The notes under the pieces: generated by a model
What the model was told of the DNA's origin: nothing
Database searches by the model: none
Seen by the model: the letters and a program-made list of their open reading frames with translations, nothing else
From: Protonemura montana
Taxonomy: Eukaryota > Arthropoda > Insecta > Plecoptera > Nemouridae
Assembly (NCBI GenBank): GCA_947568835.1
Contig: OX387602.1
Location: 19,891,021-19,955,020, forward strand
DNA: 64,000 nucleotides
Reading direction: 5' to 3'
Program-made: the position numbers and the translations under genes
Part shown: positions 45,001-58,037 of the stretch, piece after piece
How positions within the stretch are numbered: position 1 is the first letter of the stretch
How the letters are laid out: each line of letters opens with the position of its first letter

Positions 45001-48000
45001 GTCAAAAATTACCAAAAGAACTTCGCTTGGCAAAACAAGTTCTTCACCACTTTAGTGAGCTCAGTTAAAATCTGTGGTAGAACTGGACAGAAACCAAGGA
45101 GCAGAAAGACAAGATCAGATATAATGTTTATAATGTCAAATACAAAAATTATTTCTTAGCATGTAATCACCATTATGGTCTTTAGACTTGTGTCTACTTT
45201 ATCTAACCTTATCTCTATTTTATTTTTCATGTAAGCACCATGTTTCGTGCAATATAAGATTTACTGTATCATTTAGCAACAACCTGATGAGTGCTTCTGT
45301 GTATCCTTAGTTTTAATAAACAAACATTGGAATTGCATTTTTTAAATCACTGGGTCTATAAAGGATCAGGTGAACACAAGTTTGCTCAGTTAAAACCATT
45401 GCGTACCTGCCTACGTGAGTCACAGCACAGTCGTGCGATGCCCTGCAGCAGAGGACACCAGCCCTGCGCCCAGAGGGATGTGAAGTCGGCACTGTCGCCG
45501 TTCTCCTCCGCCCACCACTTGAAAATTTGCGCTGTCCGTGTATGCAGCGTGTGCATCAGGTCGAGCAGCTGGATCGAGATCTGCGGGTAGCTGCCCGGCA
45601 CCTGCTACCACAATCCCGGAACACTTAGTTTATTATTGAGTTTTGACGGGCTGTTTGTTAGAACCTTGACTAGACTATGCGCAAAAGCTGTCATGTATTT
45701 CTATAAATGATGACTACTTTCTAGTCTTGTTTATGCCACAAGGATTCGATTTGTCAACAGAAATGACATTTTTTATTTATAAGAACAAAAAAAAAAACAG
45801 AAGTTTCAGATAATGATTGGATGACAATGAGAATTTTGTGCCAGAGAAACCAGCTTCTCTCACTAAAGAGGAAAATTTAGCAAACAATCCCCAAAAGGGT
45901 TTTTATTGGAAGGAAAGGTTTTATAAGGAAAGTAATTAAAGGGACCAACCTCTTCTGGGTCGCTCTCGTCAGCATCGTATGGATTCCCACCGGGCTGCGG
46001 GCTGCGCGAACGTGCGGCTGCAGAGTCGTCACGACGACGGCTCGTCGATGGCTTCTTACGTGACTTGTCTTTCACGGACGTCTTGCGGTTGTTGCGCTTG
46101 TCGGCTGACGGGAGAGAGAGATTTACGTTAATTTAAAAGATAAAAGATTGTCCAATATCTGAAAATAAATAGCTCAGAATATGAGCAGTTTTTCCATCAA
46201 GTTAAAAGATTGTTTAACAGATTGGTAAATTAACTAAGTTGCCAGAGGTAGGAACATCGCATCCAGCCACAAACAAAATTTTTTAATAAGGACAACAGGC
46301 CAAGGCATTATACTGAAAATTTGAAAAGGTTTAAAAATCACCAATAAAAGAGTGAGGAGATTGCTGAATCAGATAAATCAATGGAAAATCAGATTAATTC
46401 TACAAGGACAAATCAACATCTCCCCAAATCTCCCAAATCTATGAACAGGTGAGGCACCAAAACTAAAAAAAAAAATTGTAGAAAACCCAATCAAGCATCT
46501 AGCACAAGTAAAAATGTTTAAACTAAAATGTTTCCTGGAATTCTACAACAGCAGCTCAGTTTAAGAAAAGCAATAAAAACAGTCCATCCAATCTCTATGT
46601 CAACTCACTGCCGTTTAGACTGGCCTCGACGAACGTGCGAATGCAGTGAACGCAGTTCTCGAAGTTGTACGGCGTGATGTGCGCCACATCCCGCACGAGG
46701 AACGCAACAGCCTCGCAACACTTGACCAGCCCGAATGGGTCATGCTCCAGCAGTTCCCGCTCGTGCACAATGCTGAACTGGTTCTGCGGGGCGCTGCGCT
46801 TTGACACGGGCTGGATTTCTCCCTCCGGTCCAACCTGTCGGCACCAGTTTGTTTGTTACAAAAGATTGGTTACAAAGGGTAGGGTGATTCTGTTACCCTG
46901 GTAGTCTAGACTCCATTCCATTCACCGCAAAGGTGGCACATGTGAGGATTTCCTACATCAGCATGCGATCTGGGTCTAGCCTACAAGATATTCAGTGAGA
47001 GAATATTAAACATAACTTTTTAGATCTATATTTGCCTTAAGAGCTGAAAGAAACAAATTCATTAAAAGGGTTTCAGCATAGTATCTTCTCTTGCGTAAAA
47101 TCTGCTTTTGTTAGTTTTATAAGTTCTGATTGGAGTCCAAATCTATATCCAATACTAGGTAATGTTTTTCCCAAAAGGAGACTTCTCCCAATTCCCATTG
47201 TCCATTGAACACAGCTAACCCACCAGAATCCACCCGCCAACGTTTCCTGCTGATCCCTCTGGACTGGTTGGCTGGGAAGAAGCCGCCACCACCGCTTGCC
47301 GTGCTGCCCAGCTGCCGCCACGACTCAGCTCTGAGTCGGACGTGTATCCGCGCTCAGTGCCCACGCCACTATCGGCATCGCCGTCGTTCTGCGCTAACTC
47401 ACTGTCCGACTTAGCCGCAGCCTGTAGAGGCAAGCCATTCCGTATGGTCACTCCTTAGTCCTTTGTGTAGGTAGTTGGGTTTATTTGGTTCAGAGGTTTA
47501 GACCAGCGCTGTGTTGGAGCTTCGGTTAGACAATGTCGCAAAGTTTTATTTTACTGATATATTTTAAAAATACCACTTAGCAAAAATGTTACTTAGGGAC
47601 AGAATAAAATATTTTAAATAGAGTTGGTCTTGCTCAAATGTTGCTAAAAGAATGCAAGAATTAAAAATAATTCTAAAAAGTATTCTTGCATTAGTTTAAC
47701 TTTAATCCTATTTTTAACAATTTATTTTTCTTGTCAGAAATGATTCCGAATAGTCCTGACTACAACTTACAAACCACCAAATAATCATCCCAAAGCTCAA
47801 TTGTAACTCACCGTAGTATCTGCCCGGGCGGTGGCACCACTATCCCCACCCATTACGCGGGGTGGGGGTGCACCGGCACCCACACACTCTAGCAGCGTGA
47901 AGATTATGGACCAATCAGTGTCTGAATGGATGTTTGCTGCCGAAGTCTTCAGCAGCTCGTGCAGGCCATACGACACCTGCCGTGACACGCGGAAAATTGC

Positions 48001-51000
48001 CGCCGACTTCAGCAGTAAAAGCATGCGCAGGGACTGCAGAACCTAAGGATAAATGGCGCGTGGTATTACGAAAGTGCAGAGTTGATTACAATCTTTATCA
48101 CGTTACGTACTTTGACAATTCGTATGCCCTGGCCAAACAGTAAATATATAAACATTATTATTATTGGAAAGGAAGCTAGACTGGAAAAATGTGCAACCGA
48201 ACCGGGATACGAACCCGGGACCTCCCTATTGTCGGTCGGGTGCTCTACCAACCGAGCTATCCGGACACACATATTCCAGCTTTCGCGGGGGTGGGATAAG
48301 GGATTATTATTATTATTATTATTATCTGGGAGGTGGTAACGGATATGTTCTGAAGAAACAATACACCAGCAGTGGCTGCCTTACTGATTTTGTGTGACTT
48401 ATCTTGTAATACTAAATTGGGTTATTTTTGTAACAAAGGTGTTTTGGGCTGTACAGTTCATTGTAAAATACCATAATTCACATACTGCCAGGGCAAGGAC
48501 TAGACGATTATCTAGAGATGATGCACTAGACAAATGGTTTTTATAATCTATTTAGTTGAGGTCCTGTATCGTGAGAACTTGGAAGGTTTCAATTTTTTGT
48601 AAATAATTGAACAAAAAATTACCCATTTTACAAAACACAATAAAAACTGTCAGGAGACACATATAACCCGACATAAATTGTCCTCCACTTTAACCAGAAG
48701 ACTATAAAACCAAGAATGACTACTCATGAGAAGTCTTTCATGTGTTAGACCTCTATTCCCTGATCTATGTATGAAATCATAAAACCAAGAATCTTCCGAC
48801 ATTGGTGGGCTTAAGTTAAATAAGGCGCGTAATGGCAAACACTCACAACAGGACTCATGTCTTCGCGCCGCATGAGACGAATGGCAAGTCGGAGCAGCCC
48901 GACTACGGCACGCTCCATGAGGTAATGGTGGTCACAAGCAGCGGCACCCATCACCAGGCTGTAGACATGATCGCGCACCGGCTGCCAAATGGAGGTCACG
49001 CGGTCGCGGTTCTGCACCACCACCTTTAGTAGCAGCTCGAGGAAGAAGACTGCGGCGTCTTCGTCGTACGAACCGCCTACCGAACCTGGCAACATGAGTT
49101 TTGATAATATTATTTCATGACTTTTTTTGGGCTTACAGTCAAGGGTTTGATACATTATGATCAGATGACCTAGATTATAGATTCTAGGTGGTGGGTGCTA
49201 GTTGGGTGCTAGTAGGGTGCTAGATTATAGATTTTAGATGTCAAGAGTGGACGGACGTCATTTTGTTAAAAAAATTGTTTAATTTCAGTGACAGTGACTA
49301 TTCAATTTTCTCTCAACATACTTTCATTTCTAGCTCAAGCAAAATTGCACCAATACCAGCAATGGTAAAGAAGAAATAAACAAGCATAGAAGAAAACTTA
49401 ATCAAAGCCAAAAAATGTAATCAGACACACAAGCAGCACACATCTTACCATCAGAAAAAGTAGTAGAACAAAGTATTGAGTTTTTAGGATGCAAAGTGTG
49501 ACTGAATCAGGTACCTGCTGGCCCTGTTGGCCCTTGCGATGAAATTATCAGAGACTTGACCAACTCGTGCAGAGAGTCAAGCCGCAAGAACTTGGACTCG
49601 GTGACCAGGTGCTCCAGGTGACAATCCTTGATGCAGTTCTGCGCCACCACCATGAACTCCTGGTCCTCCGGGGAAGGCACCTTTTGACTGGCTGGCTCTG
49701 AGGAGACAGACAAGCATCCACGTTAGACGTGTTATTCAACAGCACACAACATGTGCGAAAATGAAATAATATTTTGACAACGAAGTCAGGCGTGTTAAAG
49801 GTTTATTCAGAGAATAATCAATAACCCTCGAGTGGGTTATGAGATAGAATGGGGCTAGTTACCTGACGATGCGATATACGAATACAGCGAACTGAAAAGT
49901 CCAGTCTCGGCTTTTTGAAGGGGCGTTTCTTCTCGTAACAAGTAAATCTTGCCATCTGGATCTATGAAGTCTTCAGCCTGTCAAGAGAAATATCCAAGTC
50001 GATTGTATTCTTTATAACGTTTCTTCCAGCTGGAGCCATGCTAGGCAACAATAGTCTACCAATAAATAGAATAGTAACTACAATAGTTAACTATTGTAAC
50101 AATGTATTGTAACTACTATTGTAACTATAGTTAACAATAGTAAATAGTTACAATAGTAACTACAACGTCTACATATTATCTAATATACCTTCTGGGAATG
50201 GAATACCTTTGAAATAACAATCAATAATTCAATGAATTGACATTTTCTCTAACCCCACAACCTACTGCTAACCAATAATTTTAATTTGATGCTGAACTTG
50301 TAAATAGTCTTGAAAATGAAATGAGAGTGCGCTCACCTCCACTAAGGCAGTTGGCAGCAGTTTGCAGTGATACAGAGTTAAGATGCACTCCATGATGCTC
50401 TTCCAACCTTCGCGCATTATATCCCCATGACGATGGGCAAGGTTGAACAGCGTTTTGGCTGCGAGTTGAGCCTTAGGGTTCGAGCCAAACGAGATGGTCA
50501 GGTTGTCGGGAGACTCGGTGCATTTGAGCAATGTCGTGAACTTGCACAGCGAAATCACAAGGTTGTCGAATTCCGTGCTCATGCCATAGTGTGCAGAGAT
50601 CATCGCGCACTTCCTGATGGGAGAAAAAATCTGTGGTTGAATGTGTGAACAATGCCAAGCACATATATGAGGGTCTTAGAATTTTTTCAGACAGAGAGTT
50701 TATTCTGATAGTTTTGTTTATAAAAAGCTTATTTTTCATTTATTTAGAGACATACATTTCTTACAGTTATCACAGAACATCGTAGAAAAGCACTAAGAAC
50801 AATCTGTAGCTGAACCAACTAGTTCCAAACCTTTGACCAAAGAAAATCAATTTCCACAAGCTGAATAAAGGTAGAGATCTAAAACTGTTGAGTAAACTGA
50901 CTATTATTTATTCACCTGAAACCAGACATGGCCTTGTGGTAGATGGCAATCTCATATGTTTTATCGAAGACAAAGCTGAGTGCGGCCACAGTGGGACCCC

Positions 51001-54000
51001 AAATCAGCGAGAACAGGTCGTGATTGTAAAGGCCTTCAGGTGCGTGTATGAACACTCCGTCCTTGCTCAAGCCTCGTCGCAACAACACCTAGAAAAGATG
51101 TCACATCTTCAAAGCATCCTCGGTCTAGCTTCCAACACTTGGCTGAAGGACTTTGTTTAGTCTTTATAAGTTACCATCCCTTAACCCTACTAGTTCTTAG
51201 TTTATTTATTTCTCTACTGACTTACTTCAATAAGACAAACCATATTAGTTTAGATCTGAGTTGCACAAATTTACTTACTACTTTATATATAGGCCACTTC
51301 ACTTCGGGCCACAATCAACGAAATTTTGCGGTAAATCTTACCTTCCACAGATAGTTCTCCCGCACGAGACCTGTCTGTTCTGCAGGCATGACAATCTCGT
51401 CATTCTTGATCGCGTTGTATATCTCATCGAGCATGTCCTGGTCGAAGTCTTGCCCGCCGTTGACCTTTTTGACGTTGCGCTTAAACTCATCAGTGGTCAT
51501 TGGGTTGTTCTGCCGCTTGACATTGTGGTTGTGTTGATCCACGTTAAGCATGATGACAGCGTAGGAAAGTGTGAATGCGGCATCCGCATTGGCAAATGGC
51601 TCGCCATTGCATTTCTGAAATTACAGAGAAATGAAATGTTATTTTTAAGCTGATTAGAATAAGGCACATTTTTCCATGATATAGGGAATGTATATAGCAT
51701 GGAAAGAACTTTTTAGTGTCCTAGCACGATTGTGAAGGCATTTTTCCCTTTCTGCCCATAATCCTGCTAAGAGAAGCAGTTTTGTACAATTTAAGACCAA
51801 GGAAAGCAATAAAATCGCCACAGCTGATGCTATTAAAATGAGCGTCATGTTGCACTTACATGCCAGTGCTCTGCAAATTGCTCCATTATGAGAGAGATGA
51901 GCGGCGATTCTCCAGGCAGGCGGAAAGTCTCCAGGTAGAAGCGAAGGGCCTCGTCGATTCTGGTGTCGGTGAAGTCGAACGACTTGACGAAACAGTCGAG
52001 CACCTGGAGGTTGTTGCGGCTCGAGATGAACTCGCCAATCTGCTTCTTGTCGAGCCGTGGGTTCTCGCGCAGGAAATGCACCACCTCGAGAGGGTCGAGT
52101 GGTGAGGACAGCAAGTGGTGGTCTTGAAGGAATTCGATGCCTTTCTTTGGCTTCGAATTGAAGTGCTCGGTGCCAGAAGCTAACAACTGTTGAAACGAAT
52201 TAAAAATGTAGTTAGCACCAGATAGGGGTGTTAGAAGGTACACAATTAGTACCTGGCAAATAATCAAAACTCGCACCGTAAAGTTGTTCAAAATTGTGAT
52301 TGCTGTCATTTTTTAATTTTTTCTTGGATGACCTTGGAAAAAAGTAAATCAATAAAGTTATTTAAATACGTGTTTAACTTATAAACCAAATTATTCTACT
52401 AGTCTGCTAGGTGCAGGCCTATTGAGCACTCAAATTAGAGTTTAGATTAGAGTGACGTTGGTTATCAGCGGGTGACACAGTTTTGTAGGGAGTCTGTAGA
52501 TACCACACTGTATGTACCCTTCGACATCGATTTTACTAGATAAAAAGAGGAAATAAGCAATGCTGCAATGAAACTGATGAAAATTTAGACTTTCTCTGAC
52601 TGGCATCAGTAAAATCAGTAAAATTTCAATAAAACATGATTTCTTCCAGATGTCTACACTTTAAAAGCAGCAAAACAGCAAATGAGCCATAGGTACTGAG
52701 ATTTTGGCAGCCTTCCGCAATACAGCGACCAGTGACAAATGGTGGGTACCTTCTTCTTGCACTTTACTGCCATTAGCTGCTCGTGGCTGGGAATGTTGTC
52801 GGAGACCCGTTGCCTGCCGGAACGCAGCATGACCTTGCTGACGTCTGCCTGCTCGGTCACGGGGGTTGTTTCTGTGCCGTCACTCGAACGCTCGCTAAGG
52901 ATGCGACTGTGGCAGTGGCCTTCGATTGAGTCTATGATGGTCAGAAGCGCGTCCAAAGACAGCAGGTGCGTGTTGTACACACCAGACACAGGGAATGCAT
53001 TCTGAAACGGGATGTTACAGATGAAACCAACAAAAGTAAATCACTAGACTGCTTTAAGTGACATAGGCATTAGTTAAATAGTTTAAAAGCAATGCAATTT
53101 CTGTTTTTAAGTCCTTGAACACTTTCTAGGACTTGCACTCCTCATTGGTAAATTTTTAGTCAATTGATATTTAAAGGAAGACTCAGAAATTACCGTACAA
53201 TGAGACAACATTTTTACGTTTAACTCGGGTGAGAAGCGGTTTTTGAGAATGTATTTAAATTAATTTGACTAAGGTTAGGTTGTATTACCTTGGACAAAAG
53301 CTTTGTCAAGTCCTCAAAAAGATTTGGGCAGTACAAATCACAATCATAATTAAGGTAGAGCTCGGTGACTAGGCCTGGAATTCTCCAAAGTTGGACCACA
53401 GCATCTAGATTGGGACAAATCAGTCAGAAATCATTATATAATAATTTTTTTTTTAGTCATCATTATAGACAAACTCATGGTAAATAAATTTTATTAAACT
53501 AAATAATGCTAGTGGATTTTTGACGAGCGTAACAAAGGCTTACCTAACGATATCTCTCGCTGTTCATATGTGACCTTAGGTGAATCTGAGATGACGATAT
53601 CGATGAGTCTGGTCAAGTACAGCTCCAGTTGGAACTTAAGGTGTGTACGCAGAGACTCAAACAGCAGAAAAGATACTTGAAGATCGGCAGCAAAGATTGA
53701 CAAACGCTCCAGGTTCAATAACTAAAGAACACAATTAAAGCCAAAATATTAATTTCTAGCATTGTTACATAGGGCAGAGGATCGGTAAAAGATAATAATG
53801 ACAAAGATGAAATCATTAAAATCTTATTGCAGTACGCTATTCCAATTAGTTTTTACTAGGGGTGTGCGAATAGTGGTTTTTGAGTTCGAATCGAATGTCG
53901 AATCGAATTATTGTCAACAGTTTCAAACCGAATCGAATTTCGAATAATTATTTACAAAAACGTCGAATATCGAATCGAATGTCGAAGTATTTCATTTGAT

Positions 54001-57000
54001 CGAAGTATTTTCGAATTGCTACTTTTATCACCTCATTTCAATTTGAAAACACAGCATTCTGAATTTTTACTGTCACTTTGGTATTTATTAGCATGTTTTA
54101 ACTTCCAGTTCAACAGCATTCCATAAGGTACATACATATAGCTCCAGTCTCTTTCCTTTAGGTACTACTAAAAAGTTTACCCGTAAATCTCATGTTTATC
54201 AAATCAGGGTGAGTTGTGACAGATAACCATGTCCATAGCATGATAAACACTTTAAACAGCATGATTATAAAATAACAAAAATAAGCTTTTTGTAGTGGTC
54301 CCAAATTACACTCCTCTTATTATCATTTTCCGTTTCTACCTCACTCATAACAATATCCATGGTAGAAGCCAGAAGGGGTCAAAAGTACGTAAATAGAAGT
54401 AGATTTAAGTAAGCAAGAACACAGCGAAAATGCCATTTTGAATTTCGTGTTTGGAATTCAATTTTGTGACCTGTGCTGCTCCCTAGTAGCCATTACATGA
54501 ACCAACTTCGAAGTCGACCTCGAAGTATTCGAACAGCGAATAATTTTTTTTCGAACCGAAGTATTTTCGAATGATTTTAAAACAACTAATCGACGATCGA
54601 AGTCGAATAATTCGATTCGATTCGAGCCGAATTATTTGTCAAGTTCGAAGCTTCGCACACTCCTAGTTTTTACATTTTACAAGATTGTCATATGCACTAA
54701 GTCAAAAGTAGCTTACAGATTTTGCTGAATAAGCACCATTTGCAGCAACAGATATACAAAATTCAATTAAAAAATTACATCTCTCCTCAATCGATTTCTA
54801 AATATTTAATTTCACCTACCGAAAACAGGTTGCGGCACAGCTCGTCTTTGACTAGGCTGAGGAACGAGTTGTATTTGCCGACGCTGTCTGCACCGATCTC
54901 GAGCGCCACGGTGAGCAGCGTGAGACCCATGTGCATCATCGTCTCGGTGTTCTGCTTGTCCAACGGGTTGCACAGTGAGATGAGGAAGCGGAAGAGCTCG
55001 CGTACACATACCACGCCGTATGGGGTCAACGGCTGGTTGCCGGCTGCAAGCATACAAAACAATGTTATTTCGAAGCGAACATTTTGAAGAGTGGCACTTC
55101 TGAGAGTAATTAACTATGCATTTTCATTGAGTTTGAGAATTGCTGTTGTTAATTGTTGTTTTTAAGATGAATCAATGAGGAAAAGCTAAAATTTTCGGAT
55201 GGAGGGTCTCAGACACGATCTATAATTGATTTTCAACAACACAACCTAAACATACAATCAACTGGACATACAACATGAGGATTTTGTCTACCACTTGGTA
55301 GGTTCTATTAGCTCTATGACAGAGTTAAATTGATACTAATATGCAGCTAATTGAACAATGGAAAGTTGAGGGATAACGCACCATCAGCATCCTCCGGGCT
55401 GGTGAATCGAACGCCTCTGGGGTTCACATACTCTGGGCCTTCCTCGTCGGCCCCACACACAACCACCGTCTGCTCCGCCAACATGGCAGTGGTTTCGTTG
55501 TCCATACTTAGGCCGGATTCATTTAAATTTTGTTCTGCTTTGAAAGGTTTGTTTTCTTCTCCAGGAGAGGCCAAATTTTCACTCAACGATGCACCTTCTA
55601 GGCTCATCGGCTCCAAACTAGTTTCAGGACTGTCCGGCTGAATGTGCAACACAAACTGGCTGACTTTTGCTTCCGGTGTTCCATCGATCTGTACCCCATC
55701 AGTGGTCGGCTCATTTTGATCACTTTGCGTAGGCTGCATAAGGTCGCTAGGAGACATCTGTGCCGCTAGTATTCTTTGGTTGCTGGGGGTAATTGGCGTG
55801 TTTTGTGAAATCGCTCCTTGCATGTCGACAATGTTCCCAGCAGGAGTGATTGGAGTCGTGGCCAAGTGGGCTACTCGAAGCGATGACACTAGGCTGAGCT
55901 TCTCCACTGGGGTTGATACTTCCTCTTTTGGTACTGGCACATCTAATAAAAATATTTAATTACACCAATTTGAAGCTTTAAGTTGATTTTATTATGTTAC
56001 AAAATATATTCAAATCACATGGTAGTTGAAAGTAGATGGGCATTGGGTCACATTTTGCATACCTGAAACAACTGCAGTATTCTCAATTTCTGTTGCGTGT
56101 GGTTTCTCTTTAGGAGCCTGGGTGGCTGGGTCAGGTTTTTGAACAGTCCGACCAGACTTTCCACGCAGAGATGAAGTGCGTGACTTGCGTTTTCCTCTTG
56201 ACGGGTCCATAGAGCTCGTTCTCATTTTGAGTTTCTGCACATAAAAGCCGTAGTTAAAAAATAAAAACTATATCATTTTTATTTCAATAAAATCAGTAAA
56301 TATATTTATTTTACTTTGATATTTGTTGGTATTCGTAAGTCCTCACAGAACTGAGGCAGTCTGGAGAACAGAAGCTGGACCATGTCCTTCAGGGAGTGTT
56401 CAGCTGAACGTCGTAGAAGCTCTACAAGAAATACAAGAAATACAAGAAATACATTGGCATCAAGGCTTGCAGAGTTCAGGTTTCTAATTGTTCCAAGGAA
56501 AAAGATGAGTCAGGCACTAACCACTTAATCTCGATTCAAAACAGATCCGGAAGCAGCTCAGCATTATTTCACATACACTTTCATTTGTCAACATGATTCC
56601 CTCCGGTGAGAGCATCAAGGTTCGAAGGACTTGTAAAATTTTCATCAAAACTACTCCATCACTAGCTTGGTCTGTGCCAACAAATCTGGCATGCGTGACA
56701 GCATCTGCGATATTTTCAACTGTGGCGGGGACTGATTTACCTGCTGGATCTGCAAGTGTCAGTTGCATTAAAAATAAGAAATCAGAATCATCAGAAATCT
56801 ATTCAAATTTAAATCTGGGATTGTATTAATCAAAATATTAAGAAAATTAAAAAATATGTACCAATAAGACGATATGATAGAAATTTATTGACAGCAGATA
56901 GGGCTAGACTGGTAACTGGCCCTGTTGTCTCTTCTGATCGAATAACTTCCAGGAACGGTCCGAGGTAATGATTTGGGTCCAATTCGCGAAGATCTCCGAT

Positions 57001-57548
57001 TTGGTTTAGGACATCTTTTAAATCTGTAAAGCTGCGGATGAGAATGTCCTGGTCTTCATCCTGCAAAATAGTGCCTAAATTAATGAAATCTTGAAAGAAA
57101 CTTAAAGCTCTTACAACAGTTTGAATATAATACAAAGATACAGAAGTAGGAACTACTGAAAAATAAACTTGGTACCTAGTTGAAAACCAATATAGAAAAT
57201 GGATTTAGTCTCTGTGGTAGGATTTAATTAAAAGATAGAAACACCCTGAATTATGTGTGTTATTAAAATCTTATAACGAATACTGCATTTTGGAGAGGTA
57301 AATATTTCACGTTACATTACGGAGTGGCCAACATTTAAAAGGAGCGTATCATGTGAACAAATTGAATGAAGGAGGCTCAAACATCAAACGAGATTTCTCG
57401 CTAAAATAGATTCTTAACAGCAATCTCAATCGTTTTTCCGTCGCACCTGATGCGAATGAGAAGACCATCGGGCTCCTCGTCTCATTGCAGTGACAAGTAT
57501 GGCCATCTCCCCTTGAACCACGTAGATACCATTGCCGGGGCACGTCAT
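42003..57548 (-). CDS. GBF1: Golgi brefeldin A-resistance guanine nucleotide exchange factor GBF1 (garz), about 27 exons, about 1990 aa
   Basis: Large Sec7-type ARF exchange factor that activates ARF1 at the ER-Golgi interface for COPI recruitment. Minus-strand exons start at 57548-57447 ([14 protein letters not shown]) and continue 57060-56862, 56749-56522, 56421-56315, 56234-56063, 55942-55382, 55043-54820, 53721-53544, 53404-53289, 53001-52750, 52186-51860, 51614-51342, 51088-50916, 50613-50337, 49977-49863, 49697-49515, 49085-48847, 48042-47812, 47421-47224, 46834-46609, 46104-45950, 45601-45407, 44910-44815, 44537-44322, 43549-43384, about 43118-42845 and 42485-42003. DCB and HUS regions, the Sec7 domain (about residues 716-905, glutamic finger Glu806 in FRLPGES) and HDS regions are all recognisable. 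The C-terminus is Pro-rich. The junction between the exon ending 43384 (phase 1) and the next exon does not close, so a micro-exon is probably missing. Confidence 0.96.
43845..44214. mobile_element. MITE with about 39-bp terminal inverted repeats, in a GBF1 intron
   Basis: The left end (43845-43883) and right end (44176-44214) are exact or near-exact reverse complements carrying GAAAAACTATTTGAACTGGG and GGTTTTGAATGCTAA. If TA is the target duplication, the element runs from GAAAAAC to GTTTTTC with TA on both sides. The interior is 290 bp, noncoding, and holds a TTAGG-like run and an ATT/AAT microsatellite next to the right end. A related end (CCCAGTTCAAATAGTTTTT) occurs alone at about 13264-13282. 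Confidence 0.8.
43900..43919 (+). repeat. Short interstitial TTAGG-like repeat
   Basis: TTAGG units in a row with one variant (TTAGA), and another TTAGG shortly after at about 43928. TTAGG is the ancestral insect telomere unit. This run is only four units and sits inside a MITE, so it need not derive from a telomere. Confidence 0.6.
48150..48330 (-). mobile_element. tRNA-derived SINE copy in a GBF1 intron
   Basis: On the minus strand, 48266-48194 reads like a decayed tRNA: acceptor GTCCGGA, A box TAGCTCGGTTGG, anticodon-arm region, and B box GGTTCGTATCC. The loop would give GAC (Val), but C replaces the conserved T33, a pair in the anticodon stem is lost and acceptor pairing is imperfect, so a working tRNA is unlikely. 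Both sides run into ATT/TTA microsatellites (48154-48165 and 48302-48325), as is usual for SINE tails. It lies in the intron between the exons starting 48847 and 48042. Confidence 0.65.
50068..50165. repeat. AT-rich nested palindromic repeat in a GBF1 intron
   Basis: The words GTAACTA and TAGTTAC/TAGTTAAC recur many times in both orientations over about 100 bp, so several alternative hairpins can form. It lies between the exons at 50337 and 49977. It has no end structure that would mark it as a transposon. Confidence 0.6.
53857..54665. mobile_element. hAT-type MITE with perfect 8-bp target duplication
   Basis: The element starts TAGGGGTGTGCGAA and ends with the complement of TAGGAGTGTGCGAA. 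It is flanked on both sides by GTTTTTAC (53849-53856 and 54666-54673), a perfect 8-bp duplication diagnostic for the hAT superfamily. The outer 100-150 bp at both ends are packed with TTCGAAT/ATTCGA words in both orientations, likely transposase-binding subterminal repeats. It is 809 bp with no transposase frame, so non-autonomous. It sits in the GBF1 intron between exons 54820 and 53721. The intact duplication suggests a fairly recent insertion. Confidence 0.9.
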
Positions 57549-58037
57549 CTTGGTGTTCACTTCCTACACTGCCTACATAAACACGAAATTCAGTCTGGTG
57601 CAAATTTGATCATCTGTTGGAAGAACTTTCAGACTAAGAACACGAAATAATTGAGCATAACTACAATATGGAAAGTAGAAAAGTGACGAATGTAAATGTC
57701 ACCACACCACACAGCAGGTGACAGGTAGGGCAACAATTCCAGCTGTGCTCTACCAACATACAAAAACTTCGGACTGCGACGCGTATGTGGCGTTAGTTTG
57801 GCACTGCCGCTCATTTTGCCGTTGTAATCTTTGCTGTGTTGCGTTGCTAACTTGCTAGCTTCAGATGTTAATTGCTGGCGGCGTATCGTTAATAAAAACC
57901 ACAAAAACCTCGTGAAGCTGCTGCGCTATTAGACTGTATAAACAATCTGTGTGAATTATGACGTTCAATTATTGACTAATATCGCGCAGTGATTTAAAAT
58001 AAGCATAAATTGTAAATTTTGTCATATCTAACCTCTC
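57549..58037. promoter_or_regulatory. Divergent promoter region shared by GBF1 and a zinc-finger gene
   Basis: 489 bp separate the GBF1 ATG (minus) from the zinc-finger ATG (plus). It must contain both 5' UTRs and core promoters. There is no TATA box in a convincing place; a richer GC patch lies at about 57770-57890. A 91-codon open frame on the minus strand (57904-57629) is not recognised and is probably leader sequence. Confidence 0.6.

Noticed and set aside
46665-46904. Open frames antisense to or out of frame with GBF1 exons (also 50427-50648, 51860-52105, 52739-53005, 45420-45611)
   Set aside because: They overlap conserved GBF1 coding sequence and have no independent motifs; they are shadow frames of GC-rich exons.
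48194-48266. Functional tRNA gene on the minus strand
   Set aside because: C at position 33, a broken anticodon stem pair and poor acceptor pairing; SINE interpretation is better.
57629-57904. 91-codon minus-strand frame upstream of GBF1
   Set aside because: It ends before the GBF1 start without joining it in frame and has no motif; better read as leader or promoter sequence.
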